Shown here in pieces: positions 35,334 through 43,579 of a stretch of DNA of 64,000 nucleotides (its first letter is position 1; each line of letters begins with the position of its first letter). Where the stretch lies: the NCBI RefSeq assembly GCF_002482975.1, contig NZ_DLHA01000032.1:202302-266301 (forward strand), in the 5' to 3' direction. The notes under the pieces were generated by a model that was given only the letters and a program-made list of their open reading frames with translations, did not search any database and was not told the origin of the DNA. The position numbers were made by a program, and so were the translations under genes. The stretch is from Flavobacterium sp. UBA7680 (GTDB taxonomy: Bacteria > Bacteroidota > Bacteroidia > Flavobacteriales > Flavobacteriaceae).

Positions 35334-37685
35334 ATGAATCTTAAAAATCAAAGAATTACCAAATTCGCATTATTACTATCCCTGTTCTTTTCGGTACTGA
35401 TCGTTCAGGCACAGCAAAACAATGGAAAAATAAAAGGAACCATTACAACTTCAGATGGTGATCCTGCATCGTTTGTAAACGTTATTTTAAAAAATACAAA
35501 ATTCGGTGTCTTTACCAATGAAGACGGCGTTTTTGAATTTAATAGAATAAAACCGGGAACTTATACGGCTCAAATTTCTCTTACCGGGTATGAAACCCTT
35601 GAAGAACAAGTTACCGTTACAGAAAACACCACTACTCCACTCAACCTACAATTGAAAGTTTCTAATAAAGAACTTCAGGAAGTAATTGTGACCAATGATA
35701 AAAAGAAAATATCTTCAAAAGAAAGTGTTTACGTAGCAAGAATGCCCCTTAAAAACTTAGAAAATCCGCAAGTATATTCGGTTATAAATTCAAAAATAAT
35801 CGATCAGCAGGTTTTAACCAATTTTGATGATGCCTTAAAAAGTGCTGCCGGAGTTGTTTCAGGAGGATCTGAACCTGGTGTAAGATCGTATTCTTATTTG
35901 AGAGGATTTGACGATCAGGCTTTTTACAGAGATGGAAAAATGCTTGGAAACTGGACTGAAAATGATATGGCAAATATCGAAAACATTGAGGTTATTAAAG
36001 GACCGTCTGGAACTTTATTTGGCGGACACGGACGTGCAAACTATGGCGGAATCATTAATCGTATTACTAAAAAACCATACGCATCTTTTGGCGGAAATAT
36101 CAACTACATTACCGGAAGTTACGGTTATAATCGCTTAACAGCCGATATTAATAGTCCGTTAAGTAAAGACTCTACATTTTTAGGCCGAGTAAATACAGCT
36201 TACAGAAAAGAAAAAAGTTTTCAGGATTATGGCTGGGCCGAAAGTTTTTTTGTCGCACCGGCTTTTACATACAAAGCGAGCGAAAGACTTCAGTTTATTG
36301 TTGAGGCTGATATTTATAAAATCAACGGTGCCGGACGTCCCTATTTAAGTGCTGACGGAATCACGAATGTAAGTGAATTAGATCCTGTTCGTAAATTATC
36401 ATTTAGCAGTAACGAAATTACATTCGAAAAAGCTTCTACAATTTTCTCTGTTGATGCGCTATATAAATTAAGCGATCAATGGACTTCTACAACTTCTTTT
36501 GGGCATTCATACAGCTTATATGCGCCAAATTATGTCAACGCTGCTATAACTGGACAGCAGGTAGCCAGAAGCATTGGTTCTGCTCGTTACGATATTGATT
36601 TTACAACCATTCAGCAATATTTAAACGGAGATTTCAAAATTGGAAAAATGCGCAACCGTCTTTTAGTTGGAGTTGACTATTTAAGAGATGACGAAATTTA
36701 TGTTGGAGGTTCTGCTAATTATGATACATTTAATTACACGACTGTTGCTCCTTACATGTCAAAACAAGATTTCGACAAAGCCATTCAAACCAATCCGTCT
36801 TGGAATGGCGGGTATGTAAACGATCGTTACAGTATTTATTTCTCTAATGTTTTAGACATTTTACCGCAATTACATTTAATGACAAGTTTGCGTTACGAAT
36901 ATTCTAAAGAAATGTCGCCAAGTGCCACCGTACCAAATGCAGAAGATCCTGATTTTTCTTTCGATCAAGGCGCGTGGACTCCAAAATTTGGATTAGTTTA
37001 TGAAATTCTCCCAGAACAATTGGCAGTATTTGGAAATTATTTAGGTGGAAATAAAAACATCAACAGTTTCTTGAAAGATGATGGAACTGGAAACGGAACA
37101 ATGCAAAAAGCCGATCCTGAAAAAGCAACACAATGGGAACTCGGATTTAAATCAAGTTTATTCCAAAACCGTTTGACTTTAATGGCAAGTTATTTTGATA
37201 TCAAAGTAGATAATAAATTGAGAATGGATCCAAACAATCAATTGTTTAGTTTACAAGACGGAACTCAGAAAAACAAAGGTTTTGAATTGGAGTTATTCGC
37301 AAATCCATTTGCAGGATTTGATATTATGCTAGGATATGCTAATCTTGACGCTACTTTCTTAAACGGAACCGATGCCGGAAAACACGTAGCTTACACGCCA
37401 AAAAACACTATAAATTATTGGTTAAGTTATACCGTTAAACAAGGTAATGCAAAAGGTTTAGGAATTGGTTTTGGAGGAAATTACAGAGGTGATAGTTTCT
37501 TAAGCTCTTCAAATACAGTAACAATTTCAAAAGTTCATACTTTAAACGCCTCTCTGTTTTATGAGCAGGCAAGATATAGAATTGCTATTAAAGCAGATAA
37601 TCTAACCGACAAAGTATATTGGGGAGATTTCTTCAATCCGCAGTCACCAAGAACTGTAAAAGCATCTTTGCTTGTGAAGTTCTAA
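35334..37685 (+). CDS. TonB-dependent siderophore receptor
   Basis: A 783-residue outer-membrane receptor with a signal peptide (about 1-26, ending VQAQ). Residues about 30-110 form a carboxypeptidase-regulatory-like domain (GKIKGTITTSDGDPASFVNV). The plug follows, with NIENIEVIKGPSGTLFGG near 215-235 and GRANYGGIINRITKKP, then a 22-strand barrel ending RTVKASLLVKF with the terminal Phe. This layout is that of FhuE/FoxA-type ferric-siderophore transporters driven by TonB. The preceding palindrome suggests iron repression. A hairpin terminator follows. The siderophore cannot be told from sequence. Confidence 0.94.
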   Translation: MNLKNQRITKFALLLSLFFSVLIVQAQQNNGKIKGTITTSDGDPASFVNVILKNTKFGVFTNEDGVFEFNRIKPGTYTAQISLTGYETLEEQVTVTENTTTPLNLQLKVSNKELQEVIVTNDKKKISSKESVYVARMPLKNLENPQVYSVINSKIIDQQVLTNFDDALKSAAGVVSGGSEPGVRSYSYLRGFDDQAFYRDGKMLGNWTENDMANIENIEVIKGPSGTLFGGHGRANYGGIINRITKKPYASFGGNINYITGSYGYNRLTADINSPLSKDSTFLGRVNTAYRKEKSFQDYGWAESFFVAPAFTYKASERLQFIVEADIYKINGAGRPYLSADGITNVSELDPVRKLSFSSNEITFEKASTIFSVDALYKLSDQWTSTTSFGHSYSLYAPNYVNAAITGQQVARSIGSARYDIDFTTIQQYLNGDFKIGKMRNRLLVGVDYLRDDEIYVGGSANYDTFNYTTVAPYMSKQDFDKAIQTNPSWNGGYVNDRYSIYFSNVLDILPQLHLMTSLRYEYSKEMSPSATVPNAEDPDFSFDQGAWTPKFGLVYEILPEQLAVFGNYLGGNKNINSFLKDDGTGNGTMQKADPEKATQWELGFKSSLFQNRLTLMASYFDIKVDNKLRMDPNNQLFSLQDGTQKNKGFELELFANPFAGFDIMLGYANLDATFLNGTDAGKHVAYTPKNTINYWLSYTVKQGNAKGLGIGFGGNYRGDSFLSSSNTVTISKVHTLNASLFYEQARYRIAIKADNLTDKVYWGDFFNPQSPRTVKASLLVKF

Positions 37686-37703
37686 TATTAGTTGTTTGTT
37701 GTG

Positions 37704-37737
37704 AAAACCTCCGGAGTCATTGATTTTGGAGGTTTTT
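37704..37737 (+). terminator. Terminator of the TonB receptor gene
   Basis: AAAACCTCC and GGAGGTTTTT arms, 15-bp loop, with a trailing T run, 18 bp after the stop. Confidence 0.8.
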
Positions 37738-37771
37738 AATTTTATAATAATCTAAATTTAAAATTTATTTT

Positions 37772-37917
37772 TTAAACACATAGAGACATAGATTTTATTT
37801 CGTTTAAAAGAGTTGAAAAAAAATCTAGATTTTTGATTTTTACACATAGCTATGTGCGTTTAAACAAATGAAATGCCTTTTATGGACAAAGAAAATCTAT
37901 GTCTCTATGTGTTTAAA
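37772..37917. repeat. Concentric palindrome, relative of the 14.3-kb element
   Basis: Outer arms of 26 bp are perfect inverted copies (37772-37797 and 37892-37917, core ACACATAGAGACATAGATTT). The centre is CACATAGCTATGTG (37843-37856), the same as at 14367-14380. The middle layer is degenerate. It separates the convergent TonB receptor and nrdA genes. Confidence 0.85.
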
Positions 37918-37972
37918 AAAATCTGCCTTAATCTGCGAAATCTGCGTGAAACAACTTTTCAAGTTCATAATA

Positions 37973-38005
37973 AAAAAAGCCGAATCTAAAATAATTCGGC
38001 TTTTG
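37973..38005 (-). terminator. Terminator of the nrdBA operon
   Basis: AAAAAGCCGAAT, nine bases, ATTCGGCTTTT, seven bases beyond the nrdA stop on the minus strand, with A and T runs on both sides. Confidence 0.85.
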
Positions 38006-38011
38006 TTTTTT

Positions 38012-39709
38012 TTACGATTCACAACTGCTGCAAGTAACCAAACTTGTCACCAATTCTTTAGAAACACTTTGGCTTCTTTGGTAATACAAACTTTTTACAC
38101 CCAGCTGCCAAGCTTCAATCATTAAACGGTTTACTTCTTTAACTGGCAATTCAGCCGGAATATTAAGATTTAAACTCTGTCCCTGATCTACAAATTTCTG
38201 ACGAATTCCTGCCTGCTGTACAATTTCCAGCTGACTGATTTCTTTAAACGTTTTAAAAACATCTTTTTCAGTTTGAGATAGCTGAGACATATGCTGAACA
38301 CTTCCACCATTTAGCATAATTTCTCTCCAAACTTCTTCATTATCCAAGCCTTTTTCTTCAAGCAGTTTTTTCAGGTATTTATTTTTACGCATAAAATTAC
38401 CTTTACTCAAACCAGCTTTATAGTAATTACTGCTAAAAGGCTCAATTCCCGGAGAAGTCTGACCTAAAATTGCCGAAGATGAAGTCGTTGGCGCGATTGC
38501 CATTGTTGTCGTATTACGTCTTCCGTAACCTTTTAGCAATTCTGGTTCACCATAAATTCTGGCTAATTCCTGAGTTGCTTTATCAGCCTTATCGCTTATA
38601 TGTTTAAAAATTTCTGTCGTTTTCAATTTAGCTTCCATTCCTTCAAACGGAATCATATTTTTCTGCAAATAAGAATGCCATCCTAAAACACCTAAACCTA
38701 ATGCACGGTGTCTTTTAGCAAATTTATTCGCTGCAGAAAGATAATAGTTCCCTTCTGTTTTTTCGATGAATTCCTGTAATACCGCATCAAGGAAAAAGAT
38801 AGCCAGTTTTACCGCTTCTGTATCTTTCCATTCTTCATAAAGCTCTAAATTCATTGAAGATAAACAGCAAATAAACGATTCGTCCTGACTTGACGGAAGC
38901 ATAATTTCACTACATAAATTACTCGCATTGATTCTCAGATTTTGATCTTTGTAAACCTGTGGCTTGCTTTTATTTACGTTATCGCTGAAAAAAATATAAG
39001 GCAGTCCTTTTTGTTGACGGCTTTCTAAAACCTTTGCCCAAATTTGTCTTTTATCATTATCACCGTCAATCATTTCCTGCATCCAGTAATCAGGAACACA
39101 GATTCCGGTAAACAAATTCTGAATTGGGTTTCCGATACTTTTAATTTTCAAAAATTCTTCAATATCCGGATGGTCGATATCTAAATATGCAGCAAATGCG
39201 CCGCGACGAACTCCGCCTTGCGAAATCGTGTCCATAGCTGTATCAAAAAGTTTCATGAAACTTACCGCTCCACTACTCTTTCCGTTGTCTGTTACTGCAC
39301 TTCCGCGTTCACGTAATTCCCCAAAATAACCAGATGTTCCACCGCCTATTTTAGTCTGCATGATCACTTCGCCCAGTTTATGTGTAATTCCTTCAATCTT
39401 ATCCGGAACGTGTACGTTAAAACAAGAAATAGGTAAACCTCTTTCGGTTCCCATATTCGCCCAAACCGGCGAGCTGATACTCATCCAGCCGCGTTCAATC
39501 ATTTCTACAAAAGACTCTTTTAATTCCGGTTTATATAATCTTCTTGCGGCAGCGGTACAAATTCTGTCAATTGCACCTTCTACCGTTTCACCTTTTAAAA
39601 GATAACCGCGGTTTAAAATTTGTTCACTCTCAGAGTTCTTCCACCACATTTTGGTTCCTGCTTCATTTTGCGGAAGACTATTAACTTCATTTGTATCTAT
39701 TGTACTCAT
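38012..39709 (-). CDS. nrdA: Ribonucleotide reductase class I, alpha subunit
   Basis: A 565-residue catalytic subunit that reduces ribonucleoside diphosphates to deoxy forms. Visible motifs are PISCFNV (first active-site Cys), the NLCSEI triad (Asn-x-Cys-x-Glu; thiyl Cys) and GLGVLGWHSYLQ, plus a C-terminal CSSCES redox pair. It is about 200 residues shorter than the E. coli enzyme because it lacks the N-terminal ATP-cone, so dATP control by that domain is absent. It starts 12 bp after nrdB and is the second gene of the operon. It is followed by a terminator. Confidence 0.95.
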   Translation of the reverse strand: MSTIDTNEVNSLPQNEAGTKMWWKNSESEQILNRGYLLKGETVEGAIDRICTAAARRLYKPELKESFVEMIERGWMSISSPVWANMGTERGLPISCFNVHVPDKIEGITHKLGEVIMQTKIGGGTSGYFGELRERGSAVTDNGKSSGAVSFMKLFDTAMDTISQGGVRRGAFAAYLDIDHPDIEEFLKIKSIGNPIQNLFTGICVPDYWMQEMIDGDNDKRQIWAKVLESRQQKGLPYIFFSDNVNKSKPQVYKDQNLRINASNLCSEIMLPSSQDESFICCLSSMNLELYEEWKDTEAVKLAIFFLDAVLQEFIEKTEGNYYLSAANKFAKRHRALGLGVLGWHSYLQKNMIPFEGMEAKLKTTEIFKHISDKADKATQELARIYGEPELLKGYGRRNTTTMAIAPTTSSSAILGQTSPGIEPFSSNYYKAGLSKGNFMRKNKYLKKLLEEKGLDNEEVWREIMLNGGSVQHMSQLSQTEKDVFKTFKEISQLEIVQQAGIRQKFVDQGQSLNLNIPAELPVKEVNRLMIEAWQLGVKSLYYQRSQSVSKELVTSLVTCSSCES

Positions 39710-39721
39710 ACTGTTTTGCTT

Positions 39722-40696
39722 TTAGAAAAGATCGTTTGCCGTAATACTTTTATCGTGTTTGGTATATTCTACAGGACGTTTTGCGAAAAAATCATCCAGA
39801 CTGTTTGCAAAAACTTCTTCTTCAAACCAAGCCAAAGCTTTGTAATCGTCAATATTAACATTGAAAATTGTTGGAATTCCAATTTGTTTTAAGCTTTCAT
39901 CAAGTCTAAATTTCATAAAATTCACCAAATCACCTTTTTTAATACTTTCTATTTCACCTTCTTCAAATATCCAGTCTAATATGTCTGATTCAACTGCAAT
40001 AGAATCCTTAACCGTTTCTCTAATTAATTCTAAAGTATCAGCATCAAAATAATCCGGAAATTCTTCTCTTATTTTATTGATGATGAAAATTCCGCCATTA
40101 GCATGAATCTGCTCATCGATAGAAGTCCACGCAATAATGTTACTCACATTTTTCATGTAACCTTTAAATCTTGTAAAAGAAAGCAGAATAGCAAACTGGC
40201 TGAAAAGCGAAACATTTTCAATTAGAATACTGAATAAAATCAGCGAAACCATATATTTTCTGTTATCCTGAGAGCGTGTATCTTTTAAAACATTAGAAAG
40301 ATAATCAACACGTCTGCGAATAACCGGAACGTCCAAAAGTTTTTCAAATTCATCGTTGTAACCTAATACTTCAAGAAGACGTGAATAAGCTTCAGAATGT
40401 CTGAATTCACACTCTGCAAAAGTGGTTCCTAAACCATTAAATTCAGGTTTTGGAAAGTGCTCATAGATGTTTCCCCAAAAACTTTTTACAGCTACCTCAA
40501 TCTGTGCAATTGCCAGTAAACTATTCTTTACTGCAGTTTTTTCTGCCAATGTTAAATGAGCATGAAAATCCTGAGTATCAGCAGTAAAATCAACTTCTGT
40601 ATGAACCCAATACGCTTTATTTATCGCTTCTGTAAATTGCAAAACCTCTGGGTATTCAAAAGGTTTATAATTGACTCTTTTATCAAATATAGACAT
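39722..40696 (-). CDS. nrdB: Ribonucleotide reductase class I, beta subunit (class Id features)
   Basis: A 324-residue ferritin-like subunit that holds the radical-generating dimetal centre. Ligands are read as E67, E97, H100, E160, E195 and H198 (IEVAV, ECEFRH, LIEN, DEQIH), with Tyr104 in HSEAY. There is no ATP-cone. Size and numbering agree with what I recall of the Flavobacterium johnsoniae class Id beta subunit, which uses a superoxide-activated dimanganese centre without a tyrosyl radical; this comparison is from memory and was not aligned. The operon promoter box lies at 40777-40784. The subclass is uncertain, the family is not. Confidence 0.93.
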   Translation of the reverse strand: MSIFDKRVNYKPFEYPEVLQFTEAINKAYWVHTEVDFTADTQDFHAHLTLAEKTAVKNSLLAIAQIEVAVKSFWGNIYEHFPKPEFNGLGTTFAECEFRHSEAYSRLLEVLGYNDEFEKLLDVPVIRRRVDYLSNVLKDTRSQDNRKYMVSLILFSILIENVSLFSQFAILLSFTRFKGYMKNVSNIIAWTSIDEQIHANGGIFIINKIREEFPDYFDADTLELIRETVKDSIAVESDILDWIFEEGEIESIKKGDLVNFMKFRLDESLKQIGIPTIFNVNIDDYKALAWFEEEVFANSLDDFFAKRPVEYTKHDKSITANDLF

Positions 40697-40776
40697 ATAT
40701 ATAGTATTTAACGGTGACTAAATAAGAATAGAAAATTAACAGGATTTGAGGTGGGGAACTGCGTTTTCTATACATA

Positions 40777-40784
40777 CAAAATTA
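40777..40784 (-). promoter_or_regulatory. Candidate -7 box of the nrdBA operon
   Basis: CAAAATTA on the plus strand is TAATTTTG on the minus strand, an exact TAnnTTTG match. No clear TTG lies at the right distance. The predicted leader is about 75 nt. Confidence 0.45.
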
Positions 40785-41313
40785 ACCCACGATTCTCCTT
40801 TAGACTAGGTTTTGATGTTAAAAATCCGAACAATTATCAACAGGAAAAAATCAGGCTGAAAACCATTAAAAAAACAATTTATTAACAAGCACATAATTTT
40901 TCGTAGTTGCCGAAATACCAGTTATTTAAACTGGATCTAAATAAACTTGTCAACATAAAAAATGAAAAAAATCCGGAGAATGAAAAAACAGTTATTAACA
41001 TCCAAAGTTCAAATTTGGACTTTTTTGATTCGATTTTGAGTAAAAGTAAACGTCAAATTTCCTCTTAAAAAAACTTTCATCTGATAGAAAATAAAATCTA
41101 AAATTTAGAAAATGTTCTACTTTTATAAATATTAAAAAACTAATTATCAGATATTTAAATTTTAAAATACTAAAAAACATTAAACACTTATTAAACCAAA
41201 ACATAAAACCGCTGTCTTACAATTTTGAAAAATAGCTGTTACAGAAAAAAGATAATTGAAAACTTAGGATTAGATTAAAATTCATTAGAATTAAACTTTT
41301 AAAAGCAATAAAA

Positions 41314-41344
41314 CTTGCTATAAAAATATTAATCTTTACATTTG
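41314..41344 (+). promoter_or_regulatory. Flavobacterial promoter of the ankyrin-ApbE operon
   Basis: TTG (41314-41316), 20 nt, TACATTTG (41337-41344): a full consensus match. The predicted start near 41351 gives a leader of about 78 nt. Confidence 0.75.
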
Positions 41345-41355
41345 TCATTATTTTG

Positions 41356-41369
41356 ATTTATTCTAAATA
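41356..41369 (+). promoter_or_regulatory. Shared putative operator of the ankyrin operon
   Basis: ATTTATTCTAAATA differs by one base from ATTTAGTCTAAATA before the TonB receptor gene, and both begin 10-11 bases after the same TACATTTG. This points to one regulator for both units. Confidence 0.55.
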
Positions 41370-41428
41370 GACTTTAATCTCATCTATAATTTTTGGAACA
41401 AGAACTCCAATAAACAACATAACAAAAT

Positions 41429-42916
41429 ATGAAAAAGAATCTTTTTATTTCTTTAGCATTTGCAGCTGTTTCATTTGTTAATGCACAGCAAAAAAATACA
41501 CTTTTAGAAGCATCATTCTGGAAAACGTCTCCAAATGTCGAAACAGTAAAAGCAGAAATAGCAAAAGGAAATAATCCGGCAGAAGCTAACATAAATGCTT
41601 TTGATGTTACTACACTGGCAATCAACAACGATGCACCAAATGAAACAATCAAATTTTTAATCGATCAGCCTGGAAATTCTATAACAAAATTAACGCACGA
41701 CAATCGTATTTATTTACATTGGGCCGCTTACAGAGGAAATACAGAATTAGTACAATATCTTATAAGTAAAGGTTCTGATGTTAATTTTGAAGACAGCCAC
41801 GGTACAGCTCCAGCAGATTTTGCAGCTTCAAACGGACAAGCAAATCCTGCTTTATATGAAGCTTTCTTTAAAGCCGGAATCGATCCGAAGAAAAAATATG
41901 CAAACGGAGCGAACTTATTGCTTTTGGCTATTTCTTCTGATAAGGATTTAAAAGCTGCTGAATATTTTTCTACAAAAGGATTATCTCTTAAAGATGTAGA
42001 TAATGACGGAAATACTGCTTTTACCTATGCAGCAAGATCTGGAAACATTCCTTTCCTGAAAAAACTTCTTGAAAAAGGAATAAAACCAAATGATAATGCT
42101 CTTTTTACGGCAGCACAAGGAAGCCGCAGAGAAACGAATACAATTGAAACTTATAAATATTTAGTTGAAGAAGTAAAACTAAAAGCAAATGCACAAAATA
42201 AAGCAGGGCAAAATGTATTGCATATTTTAGCAGGAAAACCAAACCAAGCTGAAATCGTTACATACTTTTTAAGCAAAGGTACTGATGCAAATAAAGCTGA
42301 TAAAGAAGGAAATACACCTTTGATGGCTGCAGCTTCGGCTAAAGAAACTGCGGTTTTAGAAATTTTACTTCCAGTTACAAAAAACGTTAATGCCCAAAAC
42401 TTAAAAGGAGAATCGGCTTTGACAAATGCCGTACGAACTGGAACTCCAGAAACTGTAGCTTTACTTTTAAACAAAGGTGCCGATGTGAATGTAAAAGATA
42501 AAGACGGAAACAATTTAGGTGTTTATTTGGTTCAATCATACAAACCTGCCGGAAAAGAAACTACTGCTGATCCTTTTGATGCAAAAGCAAAATTACTTCA
42601 GGATAAAGGTTTAAACTTAGCAGCAGCTCAAAAAGATGGAAATACTTTGTATCATTTAGCAATTACAAAAAATGACATAACACTTCTTAAAAAAATAACG
42701 GATTTAAAAGTAGATATAAATGCTAAAAACAAAGATGGTTTAACAGCTTTGCACAGAGCAGCAATGACGTCTAAAGATGATGCTGTTTTAAAATACCTTA
42801 TTTCTGCCGGAGCAAAAAAAGACATCAACACAGAATTTGATGAAACAGCTTATGCACTGGCTAAAGAAAATGAACTGCTTACAAAAAACAACGTATCAAT
42901 TGACTTTTTAAAATAG
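41429..42916 (+). CDS. Secreted ankyrin-repeat protein
   Basis: A 495-residue protein with a signal peptide (about 1-19, ending VNAQQ) followed by about ten ankyrin repeats; clear ones are NRIYLHWAAYRGNTELVQYL, GNTAFTYAARSGNIPFLKKL, GNTPLMAAASAKETAVLEIL, GESALTNAVRTGTPETVALL and GLTALHRAAMTSKDDAVLKYL. Ankyrin arrays bind proteins, and the export signal puts this one in the periplasm. It opens an operon with the DUF2271, PepSY-reductase and ApbE genes (43 bp to the next start), so it may act as a scaffold or partner for that redox system. The partner is not known. Confidence 0.9.
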   Translation: MKKNLFISLAFAAVSFVNAQQKNTLLEASFWKTSPNVETVKAEIAKGNNPAEANINAFDVTTLAINNDAPNETIKFLIDQPGNSITKLTHDNRIYLHWAAYRGNTELVQYLISKGSDVNFEDSHGTAPADFAASNGQANPALYEAFFKAGIDPKKKYANGANLLLLAISSDKDLKAAEYFSTKGLSLKDVDNDGNTAFTYAARSGNIPFLKKLLEKGIKPNDNALFTAAQGSRRETNTIETYKYLVEEVKLKANAQNKAGQNVLHILAGKPNQAEIVTYFLSKGTDANKADKEGNTPLMAAASAKETAVLEILLPVTKNVNAQNLKGESALTNAVRTGTPETVALLLNKGADVNVKDKDGNNLGVYLVQSYKPAGKETTADPFDAKAKLLQDKGLNLAAAQKDGNTLYHLAITKNDITLLKKITDLKVDINAKNKDGLTALHRAAMTSKDDAVLKYLISAGAKKDINTEFDETAYALAKENELLTKNNVSIDFLK

Positions 42917-42959
42917 GTCTTAAAATTCCAAAAATAAAATTCCAAATTCCAATTAAAAA

Positions 42960-43442
42960 ATGAAATCAATATTCAAAATTGCACTTACAAGTGCTCTTAT
43001 CTTTCTTGTTGCTCTTCAAGCAAATGCACAATCTAGCAAATACAAATGCATGCTTCAAATGACAAATTATATGGGAGAAGGTGCATATATCGTAGTTTCG
43101 CTTATTAACCCAACTGGTGGATACGAAAAAACGCTTTATGTAATGGGTGATGACAAAAAATGGTACAAATCTTTAAAAGAATGGAATAAATTCCACGCTC
43201 AAAAAGGAGAAGATATTAGTGCAAAAACAGGCGCATCTGTAACTGGAGGCGATCGCAGTGTGACGACAATAGAAATCGAAGATTCGAAAATTAATAAAGG
43301 TTACAAATTACGTTTTGAAACTGCTGTTGAAGATCAAAAATATTACGTAAGCGATCTTGAAATTCCGCTTTCAACAGAAGGACTTGCTGATAAAACAGAT
43401 GGAAAAGGTTACATCAAATATGTACGACTAAACAAAATATAA
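42960..43442 (+). CDS. DUF2271 protein, likely flavinylation target
   Basis: A 160-residue protein with a signal peptide (about 1-23, ending ANAQ). The mature domain matches DUF2271: CMLQMTNYMGEGAYIVVSL, then a KTLYVMGDDKKWYKSLKEW stretch. At 85-93 it reads DISAKTGAS, which fits the ApbE target pattern of a Ser or Thr in [ST]GA[ST] preceded by Asp; Thr90 would carry the FMN. DUF2271 is among the domains reported to occur with ApbE systems. The protein sits two genes before the ApbE gene and next to a reductase, so an electron-carrying role in the periplasm is likely. Confidence 0.85.
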   Translation: MKSIFKIALTSALIFLVALQANAQSSKYKCMLQMTNYMGEGAYIVVSLINPTGGYEKTLYVMGDDKKWYKSLKEWNKFHAQKGEDISAKTGASVTGGDRSVTTIEIEDSKINKGYKLRFETAVEDQKYYVSDLEIPLSTEGLADKTDGKGYIKYVRLNKI

Positions 43443-43513
43443 TTTTTTAGTAATTATTTCTTAACCTCATAATAAGCATGAAATTTATTTTTTCTGCTTA
43501 ATCTTGAATTCAG

Positions 43514-43544
43514 GCTTTGTCAAAGTTTTTAATTTTGGCAAAGC
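43514..43544. repeat. Hairpin repeat, copy of the 15.5-kb sequence
   Basis: GCTTTGTCAAAGTTT and TTGGCAAAGC form an imperfect inverted repeat in the 137-bp gap before the PepSY gene, related to the perfect copy at 15515-15547. Confidence 0.6.
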
Positions 43545-43579
43545 TTTAAACATTTTATTACATTTCTAGAATACACTAA

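Larger units (their letters stand above)
40697..41428. other. 732-bp gap between divergent nrd and ankyrin operons
   Basis: It carries a minus-strand -7 box for nrdB at 40777-40784 and the promoter and operator of the ankyrin operon at 41314-41369. The remainder is AT-rich with no good open frame; several short minus-strand frames have no coding character. I see no riboswitch. Confidence 0.6.

Noticed and set aside
40995..41204. Minus-strand open frame of 69 codons in the nrd-ankyrin gap
   Set aside because: Phe/Lys-rich composition expected from AT-rich noncoding DNA, with no start signal or motif.
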